From contig NZ_CP118158.1 in the NCBI RefSeq assembly GCF_028747785.1, positions 3,906,001 to 3,970,000 on the forward strand: a DNA stretch of 64,000 bases. The letters run 5' to 3'. Below, one piece after another: positions 33,671 to 43,149 of the stretch (its first letter is position 1; each line of letters starts with the position of its first letter). Under the pieces are notes generated by a model. It worked only from the letters and a program-made list of their open reading frames with translations, ran no database searches and was not told where the DNA came from. This DNA is from Halosimplex aquaticum. Its GTDB lineage: Archaea > Halobacteriota > Halobacteria > Halobacteriales > Haloarculaceae. The translations under genes were made by a program, and so were the position numbers.

Positions 33671-34474
33671 TCAGGGAATCAGCCCCGGGAACAGGACGAC
33701 TGCGATTCCGCCGACGCCGGCGGCGACGCCGACCGCCGTGGCGACCTCCCCGCGCCAGGGCGGGAGCCGCTCGGCCACCACGACGACGGTCAGCGCGAGC
33801 ATGACGGCGGCGTTCATCGACCCGGAGACGACCAGGAGCGCGAACAGCGGCCAGGTGGCCCGCACGCACTGGAGGCCGTGTTCGAGCCCGCGGCGCGCCC
33901 CCTCCCGGACCGACAGGCCCGAGTCGTCCAGATCCGGGACCCGGCAGCAGTTCCGGAGGGAGGCGCGTTTCAGTTCCGTCTGCTGGTAGCCGGCGACGAA
34001 CAGTCCGAGCGCCCCGACGAGTAGCGGCCCGTGCGCCGCCGCGAGTCCGCGGATGCTCACGAGGGTGTCGAGGGCCAGCGGGACGGTCCCCGTGGCCGTC
34101 CAGGCGAGGCTGTACGTCGCGAGCACGGCGACGATGCCGGCGTTCTCCGCGACTCCCGCGTCGTCGTGGCCGCGGACGTACTCCCGAACGAGCGGGAGCA
34201 TCGACGGGTACATCATCGCCGACATCATCGTCCCCCACATCGCGAGGTACGCGATGACCCCGGCGGCACCGTTCGACGTGCCCATCGCCTCGGGGACGCC
34301 CGGAGCGGTCATCGGCCCCGGCATCGGCGGGTGGGGGAGCCGCCCGCCGAGGACGACCGCCCAGAGGGCGACCGTGACGAGCGTCACCCCGACCGCGGCG
34401 GGCGGGACGCGCTCCGGGAGGACGGCGTCGGTGAGTCTGTCTCGATACTGGCGTAGCTGTTTCTCTGCTGTCAT
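33671..34474 (-). CDS. DUF2182 membrane protein (Met-rich, predicted metal-binding)
   Basis: A 267-residue protein with about six hydrophobic helices. The diagnostic DUF2182 stretch AMWGTMMSAMMYPSMLP (79-95) has six Met residues, and a Cys-Cys pair lies in LRNCCR (near 178) where the family keeps Cys. DUF2182 is described as a predicted metal-binding integral membrane protein (COG5486). Met-rich helices and a Cys pair fit copper(I). It is followed directly by the lipoprotein propeller. Confidence 0.85.
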   Translation of the reverse strand: MTAEKQLRQYRDRLTDAVLPERVPPAAVGVTLVTVALWAVVLGGRLPHPPMPGPMTAPGVPEAMGTSNGAAGVIAYLAMWGTMMSAMMYPSMLPLVREYVRGHDDAGVAENAGIVAVLATYSLAWTATGTVPLALDTLVSIRGLAAAHGPLLVGALGLFVAGYQQTELKRASLRNCCRVPDLDDSGLSVREGARRGLEHGLQCVRATWPLFALLVVSGSMNAAVMLALTVVVVAERLPPWRGEVATAVGVAAGVGGIAVVLFPGLIP

Positions 34475-34626
34475 GAGTGGTCGTGAACGGTTAGATCAGT
34501 CCAGTGGTGGATCGGTGGATCAAGTGGCGTGTCGGCCGGTTCGACGGGCCCTCGGCCTCGCCGCCGCTCAGCGGGGTGACGGCTCTCGGCCGTGTCACCG
34601 GAGCGCCCGCGCGAGCGAAAGCGGTG

Positions 34627-35787
34627 TCAGTCGCCGTGGATCGGCGGCGTCTCGCTCCGGTGGGTCGCGTAGTCCGGCGTCTCGCGCTCGGGCGTGAACG
34701 GCCCGGGCGCCGCGGTCCGCTTGGCGATGGTCGCGACTCTGAGGATGAACGACAGCAGGACCGCGAACGGCAGGAATATCGCGGCGAAGGCGGCGCTGAG
34801 CAGCCCGTCGAGCAGGATCGGGTGGCCGCCCAGCGGCTGCCCGTTCGCGAACGCCATGATGACGAGCGTCGCGACGACGAACGCGCCGACGCCGGTGTAC
34901 CCGATGAGCCGCGAGAGGTACGACAGCTCCTGGGTGAGGTACAGCGCCTTGAAGTACTGGCGCAGGACCGCCAGCGCGACGAACGACTCTTCGAGGTCCT
35001 CGAGCCTGTCCCGTGCGTCGACCGGCAGTTCGCCGCTGAACCGGTCGCGGATCCGGCGGGCGTCGTTGACGTTCCGCGAGTAGCTGTCGCCCATCATCGG
35101 CGGCAGCACCTCGATGAGCGGCTGGTGGCTCCCGTCGAGGTGCTCGCTGACGTGGGTCACCTGTTCGCGCACGACGGCGACGTACGCGTCGACGACGCCC
35201 CGGGCGTCGCCGTCGACTGTCTCGACCGACCGCTCCAGCGCGTCGGCCTGGTTCGCGACCACCTCGACCGCGAGGGCGAGGAACTTCGCGGGCTCCGTCG
35301 GACTGACCGACTCCGTCGGGTGGTCGTCCTCGAACTCGCGGCGGAAGGCGTCCACGTCCTGGACCTGCTGGCGGAACTGCTCGGGCGAACCGAACAGCCG
35401 AGACACGGTGAGCTGGTTGACGGCGATGACGATCGGCACGAACGAGAACAGCCCGGAGATGGCCGCGCCGAACGTCGTCGCGACGAACGACCCCTCGGCG
35501 ACGCCGACGGCGTCCACGAGGCTCAGCAGGAACGTCCCGCCGCCGACCCCGGCGACCATGAGCGCGACGAGGCGCCACCGGTCGCCTTCGAGGAGCAGCC
35601 AGCGGCGGGCGCGCGAGCGGTGTTCGGCGTCGGTGACGACCGAGGCGGCCACGGCGACGCCCGCCGCGCCGAGGCGGACGACCAGCCACAGGAACCGGAC
35701 CGCCCACAGGAACGCCCGGATCGACAGCCGTCGGTCGCCGCCGTCGGTCGCGCTCTCGGTCGAGTGCCGTTCGTCTTCGTCGGTCAT
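34627..35787 (-). CDS. Membrane protein of unknown function (paralog of the protein at 45896)
   Basis: A 386-residue protein with two N-terminal helices, a large soluble middle (about 130-290, helical), and two C-terminal helices (about 300-350). Shared signature with 45896-46960: VNQLTVSRLFG/LNQLVLSQEFG after helix 2, EARRIR/DARRIRDRF in the middle, and LSFILRVATIAKRT/LAYILRIASVTKRT with GPFT near the end. It overlaps the DUF389 gene by 4 nt. Function unknown; the long soluble part and conserved Arg/Lys end may contact a partner. Confidence 0.75.
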   Translation of the reverse strand: MTDEDERHSTESATDGGDRRLSIRAFLWAVRFLWLVVRLGAAGVAVAASVVTDAEHRSRARRWLLLEGDRWRLVALMVAGVGGGTFLLSLVDAVGVAEGSFVATTFGAAISGLFSFVPIVIAVNQLTVSRLFGSPEQFRQQVQDVDAFRREFEDDHPTESVSPTEPAKFLALAVEVVANQADALERSVETVDGDARGVVDAYVAVVREQVTHVSEHLDGSHQPLIEVLPPMMGDSYSRNVNDARRIRDRFSGELPVDARDRLEDLEESFVALAVLRQYFKALYLTQELSYLSRLIGYTGVGAFVVATLVIMAFANGQPLGGHPILLDGLLSAAFAAIFLPFAVLLSFILRVATIAKRTAAPGPFTPERETPDYATHRSETPPIHGD

Positions 35788-36956
35788 GGTATCACCGTCA
35801 GGATGGGGAGGTCCGCGCCGGAGACGTGCGCGAGGACGGTCGCCGCGATGGCGATGACCGTGATCAGTATCACGACGCGGGTCAGCATGACGCGGCGGGC
35901 GCGCCGGAGCGCTTCCAGGCTCTCGGGGTGGTAGCCGAGGTACCAGAGGCTGATGACGGCCGCGAACGTCACCGCGAAGAGGTTCATCACGACGACCGCG
36001 AGCGAGCCGACGACGATACCCGCCTCCAGCCAGGCGACGCCGACGCCGGCGATCCCGATCGGCGGGATGAGGGCGGCCGCGATCATGACGCCGACGAGGT
36101 CGATCGTCCCGCCGGTCGAGAGGCTCAGCGCGCCGGCGAATCCGGCGCCGAGCGCGACGACCAGCAACAGCGTGTTCGGCGCGGTGTGACTGCTGAGCCG
36201 GAGCAGTTCGCTTATCTCGAACGACGGGGAGACGAGCGAGCTGAACCGGATGACGGTAGCGAAGGCGATCGAACTGGCGAGCCCGCCGGCGCCGCCGATG
36301 AGCTGGTACTTGACGCTCTTCTCGAACAGCCGGTCGTCGTTGACGACGGTGCTGACCGCCGTCGCGACGATCGGACCGATGAGCGGCGCGATGACCATCG
36401 ACCCGATGAGGACGCCGATGGAGTTGAGCAACACGCCGGCGGTCGCGACGACGGCGCTTATCACCGTCAGCAGGACGTAGATGCTCAGGTCCGGGAGCAG
36501 GTCGGCGGTCTTGCCCTGCAGCTCAGTCCGGGAGATCCCCTGGTAGCCGAGCCCCTTCACCTCGTGGTACAGCTCGGCCTTCCCGTCGAAGCGGTCCGAG
36601 ATTATCACTTCGGGGTCGACGATGACCGTGTAGAGCCCGTCGTCGATACCCAGCGCCTCGAAGCGGTCCTGCACGTGCTCGACCGTCTCCGCCGGTAGCG
36701 GGAACCGGATGACCGCCGACCCGTCGCCGTCGGTCTGGTCCGAGACGACGTAGTCGAGGTCGAACTCCTCCAGCACCGTGACGACCTGCTCGTAGCTGTC
36801 GGGATCGAGTATCAGTACCTCGACCGCACGCAGGTCCTCTTCGACCACGAACGCCCGTTCGAGGTCGTCCTGTGCGTCCATCGAGAGCGTCCCACCGGCG
36901 CCGGGGTCGACTCCTCCCCCGGGCGGCGGGGCGCCCGTGTCGTTGTTATCTGCCAT
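35784..36956 (-). CDS. DUF389 / TIGR00341 family membrane protein
   Basis: A 390-residue protein, the most upstream gene of the block. The N-terminal soluble half (about 30-165) has the ferredoxin-like features of TIGR00341 proteins, and six to seven hydrophobic helices follow, with the family motifs SIGVLIGSMVIAPLIGPI and GVMIAAALIPPIG. Family function is unknown. It is coupled with the 34627 gene by an ATGA overlap. The two genes and their 45896 paralog suggest a membrane complex, but nothing ties them to the oxidase except order. Confidence 0.9.
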   Translation of the reverse strand: MADNNDTGAPPPGGGVDPGAGGTLSMDAQDDLERAFVVEEDLRAVEVLILDPDSYEQVVTVLEEFDLDYVVSDQTDGDGSAVIRFPLPAETVEHVQDRFEALGIDDGLYTVIVDPEVIISDRFDGKAELYHEVKGLGYQGISRTELQGKTADLLPDLSIYVLLTVISAVVATAGVLLNSIGVLIGSMVIAPLIGPIVATAVSTVVNDDRLFEKSVKYQLIGGAGGLASSIAFATVIRFSSLVSPSFEISELLRLSSHTAPNTLLLVVALGAGFAGALSLSTGGTIDLVGVMIAAALIPPIGIAGVGVAWLEAGIVVGSLAVVVMNLFAVTFAAVISLWYLGYHPESLEALRRARRVMLTRVVILITVIAIAATVLAHVSGADLPILTVIP

Positions 36957-37067
36957 GATGTCGTATACACCGCCACCGGCGCCGCCGCTCGTTGCCGGTG
37001 ATCGGTCGTCGCCGATACCGCCTCCCGGACGCGTCCGCTCTCGACACCGCGCGGTCGGACGTCGCCC

Positions 37068-37637
37068 TCAGAACTGCAGGAACTCCTCGGGCCCCGGACA
37101 GTCCTCGCCGTCGAAGGCATCGGCGTACAGCGAGGCGAGGGTCTCACGGATCTCGACGAGCGCGTCGCCGGTCTGCCCGTCGCAGTCGACGCCGCAGCGC
37201 GCCACGACCGTCCCCGAATCCGTCGTCCGGAAGCGGAGTCGACCGTGACAGCCGGGGCACCTGATGGCCGTGTGGCAGTGCATCCAGTCGACGTCGTACC
37301 CCGTGGCGTCGAGACGCCGGTTCAGCGCCAGCCAGACGTGGACGTCCCACTCCTGGCGGCCGTCGGCGCTCGACTTCAGCCGCCTGAGGGCGAGCGAGGC
37401 GCGCCGGTAGAGGTCGTCGGCCGGTTCGGCGTGGCGGGCGTGACACCGCCGGAAGTACGCGAGCAACGCGGTCTGTGCGGACCGCACGGCTCCATTCGTC
37501 AGTTCGCCGACCGTCCCAGTCGCGGACGACCCGTCGGTCGCGGTGACCGCGCGTTTGCTCCGTCCGCGCTCGTCGTAGTGACGGTCGCGCGTGAGCGCAG
37601 CGCCACTTTTCGGACAGAATGAATCGATTCCGATCAT
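37068..37637 (-). CDS. Zinc-binding haloarchaeal protein, function unknown
   Basis: A 189-residue protein starting at the ATG at 37637. The N-terminus reads IDSFCPKSG. A helical middle (about 45-120) follows, and the C-terminal third has a zinc-ribbon-like CHTAIRCPGCHG and CGVDCDG. Cys and His spacing fits one structural zinc. There is no DNA-binding or catalytic motif that I know. An A/T-rich spacer lies upstream. Confidence 0.7.
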   Translation of the reverse strand: MIGIDSFCPKSGAALTRDRHYDERGRSKRAVTATDGSSATGTVGELTNGAVRSAQTALLAYFRRCHARHAEPADDLYRRASLALRRLKSSADGRQEWDVHVWLALNRRLDATGYDVDWMHCHTAIRCPGCHGRLRFRTTDSGTVVARCGVDCDGQTGDALVEIRETLASLYADAFDGEDCPGPEEFLQF

Positions 37638-37900
37638 GTTTCTACACCGGGATCTACTCGGGCCGGGGGTCATCCGCGCGATCGACGGCGCGTCGCCCGG
37701 ACCGGACTACGCCCCATCTTACCGACCGATGGGTAAAAGGACAGGAGACGCTACCAATTTGTGGACTATCGACATAAGACAAACGCGGGATTTTAGATCT
37801 GCGCCTAAACTCTCTGAAACAGTTATTTTCACCAACTGCCGTCGAAGAAACTGATTCAGTAATCTAGAAATGCTATAGTATTTTCATCTCGTGGCAGCGG
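37638..37900. other. A/T-rich spacer with no supported gene
   Basis: Between 37735 and 37890 the base composition drops well below that of the window, with ATTTTAGATC, GTTATTTTC and ATAGTATTTTC runs. It lies between two minus-strand genes and holds T/A-rich promoter-like stretches for the gene at 37637 and possible termination signals for the ABC exporter's end, but no clear reading frame. Confidence 0.4.
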
Positions 37901-39862
37901 TCAGTCGTCCTCGGCGGCGTCGAGCGCCTGCTGTGCGACGCGCTCGCTGGCCTGTTCGACGAACTCGTCGGGGAGTTCCTCGATCTCGCCGGCCTGGACG
38001 CGCCAGAGGTTGGCGTAGAGGCCGTCGGTCTCCAGCAGCTCGTCGTGCGTGCCCCGCTCGACGATCTCGCCCTGTTCGAGGACGAGGATCTTGTCGGCGT
38101 CGCGGACCGTCGAGAGACGGTGGGCGATGATGAACGTCGTCCGGTCGGCGGCGAGTTCGTCGATGGAACGCTGGATCAGCATCTCGGTCTCCGTGTCGAC
38201 CGCCGAGGTCGCCTCGTCGAAGATCATGATCGAGGGGTGCTGGAGGATCGTCCGTGCGACGGCGATCCGCTGGCGCTGCCCGCCCGAGAGCTTCACGCCG
38301 CGTTCGCCGATGTCCTGGTCGTAGCCGTCGGGGAGGTTGGTGATAAAGTCGTGGGCCTCGGCGCGCTTGCAGGCCTCGACGACGTCCTCGCGGGTGGCGT
38401 CGAAGTGGCCGTACTTGACGTTCTCCTCGACCGTGCCGTCGAAGAGGAAGTTGTCCTGGCCGACGTAGCCCATCGACCCGCGCAGGCTGGCGAGGGTCAC
38501 GTCGCGCACGTCGTGGCCGTCCACGCGGACTGCTCCCTCGTTCACGTCGTAGAGCCGCAGGAGGAGCTTGACGATGGTGGTCTTCCCGGCGCCGGTCGGA
38601 CCGACGAGGCCGACCGTCTCACCGGGTTCGACGTCGATGTCGATGTCCTCGAGGACGGTCTCGTCCTCGTCGTAGGCGAAGGTCACGTCGTCGTACTCGA
38701 CGTGGCCGTCGACGTCTTCGAGGTCGACGGCGTCGGACTTGTCCTGGATGTGGACGGGCAGGCTCATCAGGCCGAGGATGCGCTTGGTCGAGGCCTTGGC
38801 GTCCTCGTAGCGCTCGATGATGTTGCCCATCTGCGCGAGCGGGTTGACTAGCCGCTGGGTGAGCAGGAGGAAGGTGACGAGCGTCCCGGCGGTGAGTTCC
38901 CCGTAGTCCCGACCGAGGAAGGTGAAATCGTTGGTTATCGGCCCCGGCGGCCCCTGGAGGAGCCAGATCCCGCCGACGATGAACGTGGCGATAAAGGACA
39001 GCGAGGTGAGCACGCGCAGGCCCGGCCGGTAGATGAATCCGAGACGGAGCGCGAGCCAGTCGAGCCGGAAGTAGCGGTAGGAGTGTTCCTCGACGCGGTC
39101 GTCCTCGTACTCTTCCGTGTTCGACGACTTGATGACCTGGATGCCGTTGAGGTTGTTCTCCAGGCGGCTGTTGAGGCTCCCGACGGACTCGCGGATGTCG
39201 GCGTAGCGCTCCTCGGCGAGGCGCATGTACCACAGGGTGAACACCGCCGACAGCGGGATGACCAGCAGCGTCACCGCCGCGAGCTGCGGGTTGAGCCAGA
39301 GCAGGATGACCGCGGTCCCGCCCATCAACACGATGAGCTGGATCAGCTCGCCCATCATCGAGTCGAGGAACTGCTCCAGCCGGTTGGTGTCGTTCGAGAG
39401 GATAGAGATGAGTTCGCCCGTCTGCACCTCGTTGAAGAAGTCCATGTCGAGCCGCTGCATCTGCTGGTACGTGGCCGTCCGGGCCTCGTGTTTCACGCGG
39501 TGGGAGAAGAGATTCAGCGACGACGCCCTGACGAAGATCAGGAGGGCCTGTCCGACCATCGCGACGCCCATGGCGCCGATGGCGAACCAGAACTGCGCCA
39601 TCTTGGTTGTGGGGAGCCACGCTGTGGGGATGAACGGGAGCGTGAAGGGGGCGGTGTCGTGAAACAGCGCGTCGATGGCTACGCCGAGGAGGACGGGCGG
39701 AACCAGCGAGAGAAAGCGAGAGCCGATACTGGCTAGCACCCCCACGACGAACCACCGCCGGTTCCCCTCCCCGAACTGCATGAACAGCTGCCACAGCGGA
39801 TGCTCGATGTCCTCTCGATGCTGTCGTATGTACTCCGAATCTATCGCTTGATCTGGGCTCAC
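37901..39862 (-). CDS. ABC transporter, fused permease and ATPase (ABCB-type exporter)
   Basis: A 653-residue half-transporter starting at a GTG (39862). Residues about 40-350 form the six-helix TMD with the coupling-helix segments, and about 390-630 the ATPase: Walker A GPTGAGKTT near residue 420, signature LSGGQRQR near 525, Walker B IMIFDEATS near 543 and the H-loop IAHRLSTV near 573. It would act as a homodimer or heterodimer exporting lipids or drugs. The Asp/Glu-rich end is typical of halophiles. Substrate not known. Confidence 0.94.
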   Translation of the reverse strand: MSPDQAIDSEYIRQHREDIEHPLWQLFMQFGEGNRRWFVVGVLASIGSRFLSLVPPVLLGVAIDALFHDTAPFTLPFIPTAWLPTTKMAQFWFAIGAMGVAMVGQALLIFVRASSLNLFSHRVKHEARTATYQQMQRLDMDFFNEVQTGELISILSNDTNRLEQFLDSMMGELIQLIVLMGGTAVILLWLNPQLAAVTLLVIPLSAVFTLWYMRLAEERYADIRESVGSLNSRLENNLNGIQVIKSSNTEEYEDDRVEEHSYRYFRLDWLALRLGFIYRPGLRVLTSLSFIATFIVGGIWLLQGPPGPITNDFTFLGRDYGELTAGTLVTFLLLTQRLVNPLAQMGNIIERYEDAKASTKRILGLMSLPVHIQDKSDAVDLEDVDGHVEYDDVTFAYDEDETVLEDIDIDVEPGETVGLVGPTGAGKTTIVKLLLRLYDVNEGAVRVDGHDVRDVTLASLRGSMGYVGQDNFLFDGTVEENVKYGHFDATREDVVEACKRAEAHDFITNLPDGYDQDIGERGVKLSGGQRQRIAVARTILQHPSIMIFDEATSAVDTETEMLIQRSIDELAADRTTFIIAHRLSTVRDADKILVLEQGEIVERGTHDELLETDGLYANLWRVQAGEIEELPDEFVEQASERVAQQALDAAEDD

Positions 39863-39988
39863 GGGTTAGACTGTCACGCGTGTTAGCGATCCCGTCGCAA
39901 AAAGGGGTCGGTCGGCCACAGTCTCTCCGCTAGTTTTTCGGCCCGCGACGCCGGGCGCGCTCGCTCCGGGCCGGCCGTCCCCCGCGGC

Positions 39989-40180
39989 TCAACACATCTC
40001 GCCGAGGTCGCGCCACTCCTCGGTGTGGACGCCGACGTCGAGTTCGCGCCCGCATCCCTCGCAGTAGAAGGTCCCGCTGCGGCGGTCCGGCGGGAACTCC
40101 GTCGACTCGCCGTGCTCGTCGCACGAGACGCGGATCCCGCGTTCTTCACCGTCCAGGAGTTCGACTGAGTAACTGGTCAT
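39989..40180 (-). CDS. Small zinc-ribbon protein
   Basis: A 63-residue protein starting at the ATG at 40180. It carries one CDEH pair and one YCEGCG pair (Cys, Cys and a His in DVGVH), enough for a single zinc site. It has no other domain. It lies between Lhr and the ABC exporter, on the same strand as both; function unknown. Confidence 0.7.
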   Translation of the reverse strand: MTSYSVELLDGEERGIRVSCDEHGESTEFPPDRRSGTFYCEGCGRELDVGVHTEEWRDLGEMC

Positions 40181-40272
40181 TCGAGCAGACACCTGTCGGG
40201 GACGGGCGAAGATAAACCCGACGCCGACACGCCCGCGCCCCGGCGCCGTTCGACCCGCGACGCCGTCCCGCC

Positions 40273-43149
40273 TCAGTCCCAGAAACTTCTCGTTCGCGCG
40301 TACTCGCGCTCGCGTCGGAGGATGTCCCGGTAGAACTCGTCCTCGTCCTCGCGGAGCTTGTTGATGATCCGCGCGGCGTTGCGCGGGCCGACGCCGCGGG
40401 CCGCGAGCGCGATTACCGCCTGCTTGCCGTGCGTCTGGACGAGGCTCGCCGACGTGTACGCCCGCTCGGTCATCTTCTCCTGCTCGTCGTCTTTCTCCGC
40501 CGCCTTCACCGCGGAGACGACCTCGTCGGCCCACGGATTGAGGGCGGCGATGCGCGTCGACCCGCACTCGGGACACTCCGGCCGATCGCGGATTCGCTTG
40601 ACCGGTTTCTTGCGCTCCCAGTCCTGGCAGTGCAGGCAGAAGAGGATCATCCGGTCGTTCTGGATGCGCTCGCGGACGGTCTGGATGACGCTCGCGTCGG
40701 CGTGGTCCGGGGAGAGCAGTTCCTGCCCGGCACTGCGGCCGCCGAGGCCGATGGGCGTCCGCTCGCCGAGGAGTTCGACCGAGAGGTCGCCGGACTGGAC
40801 CCGTTCCAGCACCGCGGCGGCCCCATCGACGTCCAGTTCCTCGTGGAGCATCTCCCGCACGGCCTCGTCGTACACCGGCGTCCCCTCCAGGGCGTCCATG
40901 AGGCGGTCGCGACCGAACTTGCCGCTCGACCCGCGGCCGCGCCAGCGCTTGAGAGCGCCGAACTTCGTCGCGACCTGGGCGACCTTGAACTTCAGCGAGT
41001 CGGCGTTCTTCAGGCTCAACTCGATCAGTTCCGGGAGGTGCTCGGGGTCGGTCTCTTCGAGCACCTCCAACACGTCCGTCGCCGAGACGTTCCGCGGCAC
41101 CTCCAGTTCGATCCGGTAGGGGTCGATCTCCATGGCCACCGAAGACCCGGTGCGCTGGCCGAGCAGCGCCGACAGCAGGCGCCCGAGCGTCTCGTTTATC
41201 TTGTGGCCGAACGCGGCGTTGACGACGAGTTCGCGCCCCCGGAACTCGACGAGGAGGTCGCGGTCGGTCGGGATCGGGTGCTCGTGGTCGGCGACCTGTT
41301 CGAGACCGCCGGCGATCGTGTCGGCGTCGCCGTCGTAGCGGGCGGTGAACTCCCGGGCGACGGAGTCGACCGGCGCGCCCGACTGGAGTTGCCGCCCCGC
41401 GATCCCGCGCATCTCGCCGACCTCCTGCGCGACGGCGTACGGAACGGGAATCTCGGAACCGGTCCACGACGGGACCTCGCCGCCGGGGTCCTCGACGGGC
41501 GAGACGGTGACCGTCTCCTCCTCCTCGTCGATCTCGGTGATGCGCCACATCTCGCCGCGCTGGATGAACACCTCGCCCGGGGTGGCGAAGTTGACCACGA
41601 AGCGCTCGTCGAGCGTCCCGACGTCGCGGCCGCTGGCGACGTCCTCGACGCTGTAGGTCGCCTCGTCGGGGATCATCGAGAGGTTGTGGTAGAAGTACTG
41701 CCAGGTCCCCCGGCGCTTCTGGATCTCGTCGGTCTCCTCTTCCAGCCAGATTACCTTGTTGCCCGCAAGCTCCCGGACGACGGACTTGAACTCCCGCTCG
41801 GAGAGGTCGCGGAAGGGGTACGCCCGCGTCATGATCTCGTAGGCCCGCATCGCCCGGATGTCCCCGAAGTCCATGACGAGCCCGGCGATCTGGTTGGCGA
41901 CGGTGTCGAGGCTGCCGTCGTGGATGTCCGCCGACTCGACCTCGCCAGCGCGGGCCTTCCGCGCGATGGCGAGCGCTTCGAGCGTGTCGTCGGGGTGGGA
42001 GGTGACGATGGTGCCCCGGGAGACCAGGTCCCGGCGGTGGCCCGCGCGGCCGACGCGCTGGAGGAGCCGCGTCACCTGCCGGGGGCTGTTGTACTGGATC
42101 ACGTGGTCGACGTGGCCCACGTCGATCCCCAGTTCCATCGACGACGTGCAGAGCAGCCCGTCGAGTTCGCCCGCCTTGAACTGGTCCTCGACTTCGATCC
42201 GTGACTCCTTGGCGAGCGAGCCGTGGTGGACGCCGATGTTCGCGTCGAGTTCCTTGAACCGCGATCCGAGCGCTTCCGCGAGCTGGCGGGTGTTGACGAA
42301 GATCAGCGTCGAGTCGTACTCCTCCACCAGGTCGCGGATGTACCTGACGTGACTGGCGAAGTCGGGATCGGTCATCAGTTCGCCGGCCAGTCCCTCGTCG
42401 CCGTCCTGCACCTGCGGCGAGCGGACGCGCACGTCGAGGCGGCTCCCCACGTCGATCTCGACGACCGAACAGCCCCTGTCGCCGGTCAGGAACTGTCCGA
42501 CTTCCGCGGGGTCGCCCACCGTCGCAGAGAGGCCGATCCGCTGGAAGCCGTCGGCGAGTTCGAGCAGCCGCTCCAGCCCGACCGTCATCTGCGCGCCGCG
42601 CTTGGACACCGCGAGTTCGTGGACCTCGTCGACGACGACGTGGTCGACGTCGGCGAGTGCGGTCCGCAGCTTCGACCCCGTGAGCATCGCCTGCAGCGTC
42701 TCCGGCGTCGTGACGAGGACGTCCGGCGGGTCGTTCGCCTGCTTCTGGCGCTGGTAGTCGGTCGTGTCCCCGTGGCGGACCTGGACGTCCAGGTCCAGTC
42801 GGTCGCCCCACCACTCCAGGCGCTCGCGCATGTCCCGGTTGAGCGCCCGCAGCGGCGTGATGTAGAGCGCGCCGATGCCGAACCGATCTTCCCCTTCGAG
42901 GGCGTCGAAGACGGGGAGCATCGCCGTCTCGGTCTTCCCCGTTCCGGTGGGCGCGACCACGAGGACGTTCTCGCCGTCGACCAGCGGCGGGATGGCCTTG
43001 CGCTGTGGCTCCGTGGGCGTCGTGAACCCGCGTTCGGACAGCGCCGCCCGGACCTCCGAGCCCAGCGCGGCGAACGCCCCCGGGTCGCCGTCGTCGGCGG
43101 CGCCGCTCGACTCGCCGACGGCCTCACCCGCTGCTCCGGCGTCTGTCAT
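40273..43149 (-). CDS. lhr: Lhr-family ATP-dependent helicase
   Basis: A 958-residue superfamily 2 helicase of the Lhr-core type. Walker A APTGTGKT is at 66-73, the DEVH box at 174-177, motif III in SATVGD, and the RecA-2 motifs include QRVGRAGHR. The middle holds the winged-helix and HTH beta-barrel domains of Lhr. The C-terminal Cys pairs (CLHC and CPEC, about 838-865) are characteristic of archaeal Lhr1-type enzymes. These proteins act at DNA and DNA-RNA forks in repair. The predicted TATA-like CTTAAT lies about 25 nt upstream. Confidence 0.93.
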   Translation of the reverse strand: MTDAGAAGEAVGESSGAADDGDPGAFAALGSEVRAALSERGFTTPTEPQRKAIPPLVDGENVLVVAPTGTGKTETAMLPVFDALEGEDRFGIGALYITPLRALNRDMRERLEWWGDRLDLDVQVRHGDTTDYQRQKQANDPPDVLVTTPETLQAMLTGSKLRTALADVDHVVVDEVHELAVSKRGAQMTVGLERLLELADGFQRIGLSATVGDPAEVGQFLTGDRGCSVVEIDVGSRLDVRVRSPQVQDGDEGLAGELMTDPDFASHVRYIRDLVEEYDSTLIFVNTRQLAEALGSRFKELDANIGVHHGSLAKESRIEVEDQFKAGELDGLLCTSSMELGIDVGHVDHVIQYNSPRQVTRLLQRVGRAGHRRDLVSRGTIVTSHPDDTLEALAIARKARAGEVESADIHDGSLDTVANQIAGLVMDFGDIRAMRAYEIMTRAYPFRDLSEREFKSVVRELAGNKVIWLEEETDEIQKRRGTWQYFYHNLSMIPDEATYSVEDVASGRDVGTLDERFVVNFATPGEVFIQRGEMWRITEIDEEEETVTVSPVEDPGGEVPSWTGSEIPVPYAVAQEVGEMRGIAGRQLQSGAPVDSVAREFTARYDGDADTIAGGLEQVADHEHPIPTDRDLLVEFRGRELVVNAAFGHKINETLGRLLSALLGQRTGSSVAMEIDPYRIELEVPRNVSATDVLEVLEETDPEHLPELIELSLKNADSLKFKVAQVATKFGALKRWRGRGSSGKFGRDRLMDALEGTPVYDEAVREMLHEELDVDGAAAVLERVQSGDLSVELLGERTPIGLGGRSAGQELLSPDHADASVIQTVRERIQNDRMILFCLHCQDWERKKPVKRIRDRPECPECGSTRIAALNPWADEVVSAVKAAEKDDEQEKMTERAYTSASLVQTHGKQAVIALAARGVGPRNAARIINKLREDEDEFYRDILRREREYARTRSFWD

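Noticed and set aside
37591-37854. An 87-codon plus-strand frame across the A/T-rich island
   Set aside because: It starts inside the 37068-37637 gene in antisense, and its sequence shows no domain or haloarchaeal acidic style.
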